A stretch of DNA of 15,189 nt, taken from G041228335 sp964580905 (GTDB taxonomy: Bacteria; Pseudomonadota; Alphaproteobacteria; Puniceispirillales; UBA1172). Every line of letters starts with the position of its first letter. Positions within the stretch are counted from its first letter, which is position 1. A model generated the notes under the pieces. The model made no database searches. It was not told where the DNA came from and saw only the letters and a list, made by a program, of their open reading frames with translations. The position numbers were made by a program, and so were the translations under genes. The DNA lies in NCBI GenBank assembly GCA_964580905.1, contig CAZOLR010000040.1, positions 1 to 15,189 on the forward strand, given 5' to 3'. Below are positions 1 to 5,745 of the stretch, in pieces.

Positions 1-109
1 ACTTAATCTATGGTCAGGCAAGAGATTTACCAGCCCCGGCGAAAGAAAATTTCGGCTAAGCGCTTAATCACACCCCACTTCGCAGGGTCGTTATACGGGA
101 AAAAACCGT

Positions 110-433
110 TCAGTTCTCACGTTTGCACTGGAACTGACGCTGGCAGGGGACATTCGGGTCATCGTTGCTGATCACCACGTCATTGCCGCCGGACTGCCGC
201 CGGTAGATACATTGTGTGCCCTCAACTCGTTCGACTTTTTTCAGCCGGCAGGTTTCAAAAAGGTTGCGGGTGTTTTCCTGCTTACCCTTGGAATTATAGG
301 TCTTGGCCGCCGCCAGCGCCTCGCCTGTGCCCGTGACATGAACGACAACCCCACCAGGACTGACGAGCACCGCCGCCACCAAAAATGCCGCGAGAAAGAA
401 AGGCTGTTTGGGTTTACGAAGCATCCGGATCAT
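110..433 (-). CDS. Small exported four-cysteine protein, function unknown
   Basis: I do not recognise this 107-residue protein. It starts with a basic stretch (R3, R6, K7, K9) and a hydrophobic segment at about residues 11-32. An Ala-rich possible signal peptidase site follows near residues 38-43 (GEALAAAK), so it is probably exported to the periplasm. The mature part, about 65 residues, is basic and polar with four cysteines (C62, C75, C97, C103), which would allow two disulfides in an oxidising compartment. It is the last of four co-directional genes, and its start overlaps the end of the preceding 66-residue gene by 20 bases, so it is probably translated from the same message. The ribosome binding site is weak and the internal ATG at 422-424 is an alternative start. 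I am fairly sure it is a gene and have no functional call. Confidence 0.6.
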   Translation of the reverse strand: MIRMLRKPKQPFFLAAFLVAAVLVSPGGVVVHVTGTGEALAAAKTYNSKGKQENTRNLFETCRLKKVERVEGTQCIYRRQSGGNDVVISNDDPNVPCQRQFQCKREN

Positions 434-614
434 CTTCTGATCCCGGCAGAAATGCCTTTCCCTGTATGGCCCGTGCCCCGAGAGTTTCGATAAGCTGGGG
501 TGCGCTGGCCATCACCTCTTTGAGCATTTCCTCAACTTTGGCTTCCGCCTCTTCCGGTGCTTCCACATCCATTTCAGCGACACCATCGATGATCCAGTGA
601 ACTTTAACCTTCAT
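414..614 (-). CDS. Small acidic conserved-looking protein, function unknown
   Basis: This is a 66-residue protein that I cannot assign. It starts with a beta-like stretch (MKVKVHWIIDGVAEMDVEA), continues with an acidic helix rich in Glu and Ala at about residues 19-37, and ends in an acidic tail (GSEDDPDAS). No signal peptide or membrane segment is visible, so it should be cytoplasmic. A strong purine-rich ribosome binding site (GGGAGGGAA) lies just upstream of the ATG, which supports a real gene despite its size. It sits 23 bases after the Sel1-repeat gene and overlaps the next gene by 20 bases, as in a four-gene operon. The compact beta-alpha pattern could be a small protein-binding fold, but that is only inference. 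Confidence 0.6.
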   Translation of the reverse strand: MKVKVHWIIDGVAEMDVEAPEEAEAKVEEMLKEVMASAPQLIETLGARAIQGKAFLPGSEDDPDAS

Positions 615-637
615 GGAAATTCCCTCCCCTAGAAACG

Positions 638-1276
638 CTACTTGCCAAAAGACAGGCCATAAAACGTGGATCTGGCTTCTTCCTGCGTGGCGATGATCTG
701 TTCCATTTCAAGATTTTCGGCCGCGCTGTCGCGTGCCTCCTGGCTGCCTTCAATCCCGATGGCCGAAGCGATGGAATACCAGAAATACGCCTGCTGGTAA
801 TCCGCTTCTTCGACGATTTCCAGGTGATATTTGGCAAATTGCGTCACCGCCTTCTTATCGCCGTCATCAATCCTCTTGCGCAGGCGGCTCGCAACCTTTT
901 CCCTGATTTCAGCAATCGTTTCAGGTGGCAGGTATTCGATGATTTCCTCGGCAAGCGCGCGACTTTTCTCAATTCCGCCTAAATAGGAGAGCCATGACCA
1001 CATCAGCGCATCGGGATAGTGCTGAGGCGTGCCACGCCCGGATTTCAGCAGCAGGGCCAGGTTGAACTGGGCATCATGCTGGGCGGCCTGGGCCTGCAAT
1101 TCAAAAAGTGTGTAGGCATGGGCAAAATCTTTGGCCTTGGCGGCTTTCACCGCTTCCTGAAAGGTTTCATCGGAAGTTGCGATATCATTGTCAGTGCCGG
1201 AATGACTGCCGGCCATAGCCGTAGTTCCGCCAAAGAGCGTCGCCATTACCAGTAGTGTGAGCGCGAAACGGGCCAA
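638..1276 (-). CDS. Exported Sel1-like repeat protein
   Basis: The 212-residue product begins with a clear signal peptide: basic residue R3, a hydrophobic core at 5-18, and an AMA cleavage site at 20-22. Helical-pair repeats of the Sel1/TPR-like kind follow, the clearest at about residues 50-100 (AQFNLALLLKSGRGTPQHYP, then an alanine/tryptophan-rich helix). A second lies at about 140-180 (KAVTQFAKYHLEI, YQQAYFWYSIASAIG). Sel1 repeats usually serve as protein-binding scaffolds, so a periplasmic adaptor is likely. The start is TTG at 1274-1276, two bases after the stop codon of the upstream gene. I chose it because it gives a complete signal peptide, whereas the next ATG (residue 11) would remove the basic N-region. 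No flagellar link is visible apart from location. Confidence 0.75.
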   Translation of the reverse strand: MARFALTLLVMATLFGGTTAMAGSHSGTDNDIATSDETFQEAVKAAKAKDFAHAYTLFELQAQAAQHDAQFNLALLLKSGRGTPQHYPDALMWSWLSYLGGIEKSRALAEEIIEYLPPETIAEIREKVASRLRKRIDDGDKKAVTQFAKYHLEIVEEADYQQAYFWYSIASAIGIEGSQEARDSAAENLEMEQIIATQEEARSTFYGLSFGK

Positions 1277-1278
1277 GT

Positions 1279-1662
1279 CTATTTACCTGCCATCATGACG
1301 AGCTGGAGGTAGAAAACACGCATACGGAACTTTGAGCCGGGTTTCTGTTCAAACACCACGATCCGGGGACGATCACTCTCCGGCTTCTGAAATTCAAGGG
1401 ACATGTTATCCGGCAACTCCACCCCGTACATCTCAAGCGTACCCTGCGGATTGCGGGAAAACTCCTCATGGAAGGACGAGTCAATCCAGGTCCGGGCAAG
1501 GGCGCGGCCAAGGATATCCGGCAATCGCTGCCGCATTTCTTCCTTATTGGCAAACTTGACCTGTTCCGAAACCAATTTGAACGGATCATCGCTGTGCGAA
1601 CGTTTCACCACCGGAGGAGAACCGGAGGGAACAACTACCAGAGCGTTGGGCGGATTGCTCAT
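1279..1662 (-). CDS. Nitrile hydratase leader-like (NHLP-type) small protein
   Basis: This 127-residue protein (ATG at 1660-1662; a GTG one codon upstream is possible) has a region at about residues 49-106 that resembles the nitrile hydratase alpha-derived leader family. An ILGRALARTW helix is followed by DSSF, then a NPQGTLEMYGVELPDN motif, then a beta strand ending RIVVFEQKP. In RiPP clusters such NHLP domains are leader peptides recognised by modification enzymes, but related domains also occur in ordinary small proteins. Here the tail after the domain (about 20 residues, basic and hydrophobic) shows no glycine-type cleavage motif, and there is no Cys- or Ser/Thr-rich core. No modification enzyme is in the window. 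It is first in the four-gene minus operon and is followed two bases later by the Sel1 gene. The family assignment is by eye and moderately sure. Confidence 0.6.
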   Translation of the reverse strand: MSNPPNALVVVPSGSPPVVKRSHSDDPFKLVSEQVKFANKEEMRQRLPDILGRALARTWIDSSFHEEFSRNPQGTLEMYGVELPDNMSLEFQKPESDRPRIVVFEQKPGSKFRMRVFYLQLVMMAGK

Positions 1663-1809
1663 CACTAAATCCAGAAAAGTCTAAATTACGTTTTAATAAT
1701 GCCATGATTCGATGAAAATACAACTCCTGACCGAACTTCATCTCTGCTGTGATGCTTTCAGGCAACATTTTCCCGGCATAACGGACACAAAACGCAAGCA
1801 GGCAATTTC

Positions 1810-1825
1810 TGGCATGGTTTTTGAA
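1810..1825 (+). promoter_or_regulatory. Weak candidate sigma54 element upstream of the FlgF/G-like gene
   Basis: The sequence TGGCATGGTTTTTGAA has a good -24 half and correct spacing to a -12 half. The normally invariant GC of the -12 box reads GA, so this is a degenerate match. It lies 39 bases before the start of the rod-protein gene, a suitable distance. I record it because the other flagellar units here have better elements of the same type. Confidence 0.3.
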
Positions 1826-1864
1826 GAGAACACCTTCAGACCAACGCTGAAAAAGGTATAGCCG

Positions 1865-2644
1865 ATGCTTCCGATCATCCGAACAGGCATGATGGCCGCA
1901 AATAAAGAGATCTCGACTATCTCTAATAATATCGCCAACGCCGCGAGCAACGGCTTTAAACGAAGCTCCAACAGTTTCGAAGATATCTATGCGACTATGG
2001 CTGATCAGGTCAGAAGCAGCACGACCGGAATGGGCACCCGGAATTCAACAATGCGTATCAATCACAGCCAGGGCTCGCTCAAGACCACCAATTTGTCACT
2101 TGATATGGCGGTTGCCGGCTACGGCATGTTTGTGACCGCTGATCAGAGTGATGGCAGTATCCGCTACACCCGCGATGGCAGCATGTCCATCAACGAAAAC
2201 AGTCAAATTACGACAAGCAACGGACGAACTCTTCTTTCCTCGACAGGACAGCCGATAACGGTGCCTCTTTCTATCACCCAACCAAACGGATCTAGGGTTT
2301 TACTTGATTCCATTTCCGTCACCCCCAAAGGGGAGGTGATGGTTCAATATGGCGGCCTGGAAGCCATCAATGCCGGGCAGGTTGCGCTGGCTGGCTTTCG
2401 CAACATGAACGGGCTTCAGCAACTGGGGCTCAACGAATTTGCTGAAACGGCCAATTCCGGTGCGCCTCGTATCGGTGTTCCGGGAGACGGGTATTTCGGG
2501 ACCATGATGCAGGGGAGCGTCGAAGCCTCCAACACCAATATTTCAGATGAAATGGTCATGATGATGCGTGCTCAACAGGCTTTCGGGGCCGCGTCAAGAA
2601 TGATGCAGGCGGATGTTGATATCACCCGCCGTCTGATGAGCTAA
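1865..2644 (+). CDS. Flagellar rod/hook-family protein (FlgF/FlgG-like)
   Basis: The 259-residue product belongs to the axial rod/hook family secreted through the flagellar export apparatus. The N-terminus carries the family signature: ISNNIANAASNGFKRS at about residues 20-35, followed by FEDIYA. Mid-protein it has the beta-rich part (SLDMAVAGYGMFV, then RYTRDGSMSINE). The C-terminus has the polymerising helix with GSVEASNTNISDEMVMMMRAQQAF. The layout and length fit FlgG (about 260) or FlgF (about 245) better than FlgE. It stands alone, with its 3' end 20 bases from the convergent end of the 134-residue gene. It is separate from flgBCDE, so it may be FlgF displaced from the main operon or an extra paralogue. 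The sequence past flgE is not in view, so I leave the symbol open. A modest AAGG ribosome binding site precedes the ATG. Confidence 0.85.
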   Translation: MLPIIRTGMMAANKEISTISNNIANAASNGFKRSSNSFEDIYATMADQVRSSTTGMGTRNSTMRINHSQGSLKTTNLSLDMAVAGYGMFVTADQSDGSIRYTRDGSMSINENSQITTSNGRTLLSSTGQPITVPLSITQPNGSRVLLDSISVTPKGEVMVQYGGLEAINAGQVALAGFRNMNGLQQLGLNEFAETANSGAPRIGVPGDGYFGTMMQGSVEASNTNISDEMVMMMRAQQAFGAASRMMQADVDITRRLMS

Positions 2645-2664
2645 ACTGATTTAGAACTGGTGAT

Positions 2665-3069
2665 CTATTTAAGCGGAACGGTCAGCTTACAGCTCGTGAC
2701 GCCGAGACACATCTCTTCGTTGATCTGCAAATCACCCTCAACGCTGACGGCAAGATCCTGATCCACACCAAGAACAAGAACCATCGGCCGCGAGGACGAA
2801 TGACGGGCAAGGGCTGTCATTTCTTCAAAAGGAGTCTGCGGCATCTTCAGCGCAACCTGCATCAGCGGCTTGTCTATGAGAATGGTCACCTTGCCGGATA
2901 CCCTGGATATATAGGGATCCGGCGTGATGATGACCTGGCTTCGGCCTCTTGCAATATTCACCAGATTGCATGATGCGTGAAAGGTCTGCTTCAGATGAGG
3001 CCCCGCCATCTGAAGTTCCGCTGTCTGGATCGACATGCTGATTTCGCGGATCTGCTGCCAGTTCTTCAT
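2665..3069 (-). CDS. Unknown protein translationally coupled to fliA
   Basis: I do not recognise this 134-residue protein. It has no signal peptide and no membrane helix. The pattern alternates hydrophobic and polar residues as in a beta-rich domain (RSQVIITPDPYISRVSGKVT, then MVLVLGVDQDLAVSVEGDLQ). Its two cysteines near the C-terminus are at MCLGVTSC, with another at about residue 34. Its ATG overlaps the fliA stop as ATGA (3066-3069), so translation is very probably coupled to that of FliA and the two proteins may be made in a fixed ratio. It is the last gene of the flhA operon. Possible roles are a FliA- or chemotaxis-related accessory factor, but nothing in the sequence shows it. Confidence 0.7.
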   Translation of the reverse strand: MKNWQQIREISMSIQTAELQMAGPHLKQTFHASCNLVNIARGRSQVIITPDPYISRVSGKVTILIDKPLMQVALKMPQTPFEEMTALARHSSSRPMVLVLGVDQDLAVSVEGDLQINEEMCLGVTSCKLTVPLK

Positions 3070-3788
3070 GAGGCAATCAGGCCGCCTTCCGGGTTGCTGA
3101 GATGCTCGCGCAAGCGGCGTACCGCGGATTTCTTGATCTGCGAGACACGGCCGGTGGTGATTTCAAGAACCTCCGCAATCTCGTAGACGTTCAGTTCTTC
3201 CACATAATAAAGCTGTATCAAGAGGGCTTCTCTTTCTGGAAGTGCTTTAAGCGCTTCTTTGAGCGATGCCCTCAGCTCAATGTCGTTCATGACTTCTTCG
3301 GGATTATCTTCGTCTGAGACAAACCAGATGGAAAATTCATCATAAACACTGTCGAGAGACTGATGATTATTGGCCTGAAATGCCTTTTCCCATTCCATCA
3401 TTTCATGTTCATCGATATCAAGATATTCGGCAACTTCATGGAGCTGCGGGTCGCGGCCATTGGCTGAACGCAGTTTTTCTTCGGCCTGCCGAACGCGCTG
3501 CTGCATCTTGATGGTGGTACGGCAGAGATTGGAATTCTTTCTCAAATGATCGACGATCTCACCCCGGATGCGAAGGCTGGCGTAACTTGCAAAACTGGCA
3601 CCTTCCTTGACGGTGTAATTCTGCGCCGCCAGCACAAGCCCGTAATATCCGATCTGGATCAGGTCCTCGATTTCCGCCGACAATGCCACCCGGCCGTGAA
3701 TATGCCAGGCGATTTTCTTGACCAGATCAAGATGATCGCTGATCAGCTGTTCGACGTCCTGCTTCTGTTCGGGGTAATGCGCTTTCAT
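3066..3788 (-). CDS. fliA: Flagellar sigma factor sigma28
   Basis: FliA directs RNA polymerase to late flagellar promoters. The start chosen is ATG 3786-3788, giving 240 residues, the usual FliA length; the open frame continues upstream only because it runs antisense-like through flhG in another frame. Region 2 spans about residues 14-85 (VKKIAWHIHGRV, EIEDLIQIGYYGL, FASYASLRIRGEIVDHLR). Region 3 covers about 95-150. Region 4 covers about 170-230 with the -35-binding helix-turn-helix NVYEIAEVLEITTGRVSQI. The gene follows flhG by one base and overlaps the next gene by four. Its inhibitor FlgM is encoded in the same window at 11098, and a sigma28-type promoter lies in front of flgM, so the regulatory loop is complete. 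The region 2 segment reads EIEDLIQIGYYG, slightly off the common VEVDDLIQAG form. Confidence 0.95.
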   Translation of the reverse strand: MKAHYPEQKQDVEQLISDHLDLVKKIAWHIHGRVALSAEIEDLIQIGYYGLVLAAQNYTVKEGASFASYASLRIRGEIVDHLRKNSNLCRTTIKMQQRVRQAEEKLRSANGRDPQLHEVAEYLDIDEHEMMEWEKAFQANNHQSLDSVYDEFSIWFVSDEDNPEEVMNDIELRASLKEALKALPEREALLIQLYYVEELNVYEIAEVLEITTGRVSQIKKSAVRRLREHLSNPEGGLIAS

Positions 3789-3789
3789 G

Positions 3790-4590
3790 CTAGCCTGCCC
3801 CCCTGGTTCCGTTATCAAAGAAGCGGACACCGCCAGATGTGTTCTGTGGTGCTGCCAGCACGTTCTTGGCCAGCGTTTTGAAGACAGTAACTTCCGGCAG
3901 ATCTTCCTGCTGCAGGACAATGGGCTTGCGATCGACGATAGATTTCCGGATACGTTGCGAGAACGGCACATGGCCGCCATAGCGAAGCTTGACATCAAGA
4001 AACTGCATCACAATCGAATTGAACTTATCGAAATGCTTTCTTGCCTCGGTATCGCTGCCCGCCATATTGACGGCGATGGTGAAATTCTCAAGACCGGTTT
4101 CAAGATGGCAGGCCTTGATAAAGGAATAGGCATCAAGAAAACTCGTGGGCTCTCCCACCAGCACCACCACGGCCCGGTCAGATGCCGCAACAAACGAAAC
4201 CGAGTTGTCCGAGGCACCTGCCGGAACATCGACAATCAGCACATCGATATCATCCTTGAAGTGATCCATCATCCGGATGGTATGGTATCGGCCGGCGGGA
4301 TCGACATTCAGCATCTCAAGAAGACCGCTGCCGCCGGAAACAATGCGGACGCCCCTGGGGCCTTCGCAGATTACGTCACTGATGGATTTCTGCCCGTTCA
4401 GCACATCGCTGAGGCTGTGCTCGGGATTGACCCCAAGCAGGATATGAGAATTGGCCATGCCAAAATCCGCGTCGAAAATAGCAACGCGTTTGCCAAGCTT
4501 CTGAAGGGTAAGCGCCAGATTGACCGATACGCTTGTCTTACCGACACCGCCCTTTCCACTTGATACTGCAATCGAAGTAGGCATAACCAT
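3790..4590 (-). CDS. flhG: FlhG/FleN-type MinD-like ATPase
   Basis: FlhG is a membrane-cycling ATPase that sets flagellar number and place. The 266-residue product has the deviant Walker A GKGGVGKTS at residues 12-20, the second ATP-site motif IFDADFGMAN at 38-47, the VDVPAGASDN motif near 120, and GEPTSFLDAYSFIKA near 145-160, all as in FleN/FlhG. ATG 4588-4590 or the ATG two codons later could be the start; both lack a strong Shine-Dalgarno. Unlike typical FlhG, the protein starts almost directly at the P-loop strand and lacks the N-terminal DQAxxLR-type helix that stimulates the FlhF GTPase. The 66-base gap upstream holds a sigma54-like element, so the gene may be transcribed apart from flhA. 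Its end is one base from fliA. Confidence 0.92.
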   Translation of the reverse strand: MVMPTSIAVSSGKGGVGKTSVSVNLALTLQKLGKRVAIFDADFGMANSHILLGVNPEHSLSDVLNGQKSISDVICEGPRGVRIVSGGSGLLEMLNVDPAGRYHTIRMMDHFKDDIDVLIVDVPAGASDNSVSFVAASDRAVVVLVGEPTSFLDAYSFIKACHLETGLENFTIAVNMAGSDTEARKHFDKFNSIVMQFLDVKLRYGGHVPFSQRIRKSIVDRKPIVLQQEDLPEVTVFKTLAKNVLAAPQNTSGGVRFFDNGTRGAG

Positions 4591-4621
4591 TCTCTAATAT
4601 ATGCACATTACCAATACATTA

Positions 4622-4637
4622 TGCAATTTCCGATCCA
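4622..4637 (-). promoter_or_regulatory. Candidate internal sigma54 promoter upstream of flhG
   Basis: Read on the minus strand the sequence is TGGATCGGAAATTGCA, with -24 GG and -12 GC exactly ten bases apart and a perfect TTGCA. The -24 half (TGGATCG) differs from TGGCACG at two positions. The expected start would be about 20 bases before the flhG ATG. The same -24 variant occurs in front of the acidic gene at 13105-13120, which makes both more credible. Confidence 0.5.
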
Positions 4638-4656
4638 ACTGACAGATCTCTTATTT

Positions 4657-5721
4657 TCAGGCCCCGAAACCTGCTCCGGCGGACAGAGGAGAGGCATGCT
4701 CAACGGGGATTGCAACAATATCGGTCATCACATTGTCATCAAGGCGTGTTGCCAGTTCAAGCTGGGCTGAAACCGTCGCCGGCTGACCCGGCCTCAGCGC
4801 GGACTGGTCAACCACCACATCACGTTCTGTCAGCACCGAGCCGTTTTCATCCTTGACCATGAATCGGATAACCGGCGCATCGGCGGAAAGCGGATAGGTG
4901 TTGGTGACCGTACCTTTGACGCGGATAATATCACCAAGCCGGACTGCCTCAAGATCACTGACCTTGAAATAGTCCATGCTGACATTAACCGTCGCACCAA
5001 TGGTGGACATGAAGGTATCAACCCAGGGCAAGAGCACCTCACGCTGATCTTTGAGCGCGAACACACCCGCCGCCACCCCCATCAGCCCGACAAGGCCGAT
5101 CAGGGCAAAGCGCCGCCTGGAGGATTTCTTTTCTGCCTTGCGCCTTTTTTCAGTGATCATTTCGCGCAAAGAGGTGAGCTCATCCCGGAAACCGCTCAGA
5201 GTCTGGTTTGTTTCCTGATGATTTCTTTCCGCCTTTTCAAGGCACTGACGTGCTGTTTCCACCGCTTCACGAGAGGTATCTTTGAGGGAAGTGGCCTCTT
5301 TTGCCAGCCGCTCATTCTCCCATTGCAGCCGCCGCATCCGGATGCTGATCTCCGTCTCTCTTTCCTTGATCTCATCAGCTTCATTTTTATCATCAGCCTG
5401 ATTACCTTCGACCTTTTCCCAGAAAGCGTCTGCTCTGGCCTTGTCAAACACCGGACCAGAAGAATGGCCAGGAGGTGTCAGCACCGATCTGGCGCGGTCA
5501 CCCGCTTCCGGCGTGTTCAGCTCATCCTGCATGATCTGGGTGAAGACATCGCTGACTTTCTTTGGTTTCTTGGGCATAAGGGCCAAATCATTGGTGGCTC
5601 TTATCTCAAGCTTGCCGTCCTTTGTCGTTGTATCGAGGATCATCGCATCTTCACCAAGTTGAGCGATAATCTGATCCATCGCGGTGGCGCTGTCGGCGGC
5701 GGATACGGTAATGGTTGGCAT
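4657..5721 (-). CDS. FlhF-position membrane protein: FlhF-like N-terminus, coiled coil, one TM helix, beta domain
   Basis: The 354-residue product occupies the place of flhF between flhA and flhG. Residues 3-45 (ATAMDQIIAQLGEDAMILDT, then GKLEIRATND) resemble the N-terminal B domain of FlhF. The rest does not: there is no GxxGxGKT P-loop and no SRP-type GTPase motif. Residues about 112-200 are charged and heptad-like, so a coiled coil. Residues about 205-223 form a membrane helix after a KKSSRRRF basic stretch. Residues about 245-340 look like a small beta sandwich similar to DUF3426 (LGDIIRVKGTVTNTYPLSAD, MVKDENGSVLTERD, LRPGQPATVSAQLEL). The predicted topology is N-terminus in, C-terminus in the periplasm. 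A strong AAGGAGG site precedes the ATG, 24 bases after flhA. I see a reshaped FlhF or an unrelated landmark protein; the first is an inference. Confidence 0.8.
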   Translation of the reverse strand: MPTITVSAADSATAMDQIIAQLGEDAMILDTTTKDGKLEIRATNDLALMPKKPKKVSDVFTQIMQDELNTPEAGDRARSVLTPPGHSSGPVFDKARADAFWEKVEGNQADDKNEADEIKERETEISIRMRRLQWENERLAKEATSLKDTSREAVETARQCLEKAERNHQETNQTLSGFRDELTSLREMITEKRRKAEKKSSRRRFALIGLVGLMGVAAGVFALKDQREVLLPWVDTFMSTIGATVNVSMDYFKVSDLEAVRLGDIIRVKGTVTNTYPLSADAPVIRFMVKDENGSVLTERDVVVDQSALRPGQPATVSAQLELATRLDDNVMTDIVAIPVEHASPLSAGAGFGA

Positions 5722-5745
5722 GATGAGTCCTCCTTAGGTTCTGGC

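Noticed and set aside
57..66. Palindrome TAAGCGCTTA near the left edge
   Set aside because: A 10-base palindrome alone is too short to call an operator, and no gene start is nearby on the visible side.
95..109. Possible terminator after the four-gene operon
   Set aside because: The stem ACGG/CCGT is only four base pairs and there is no U-tract on the correct side.
3787..4563. 258-codon plus-strand open frame
   Set aside because: It is antisense to flhG, whose protein has clear family motifs; the plus-strand product has no recognisable composition or ribosome binding site.
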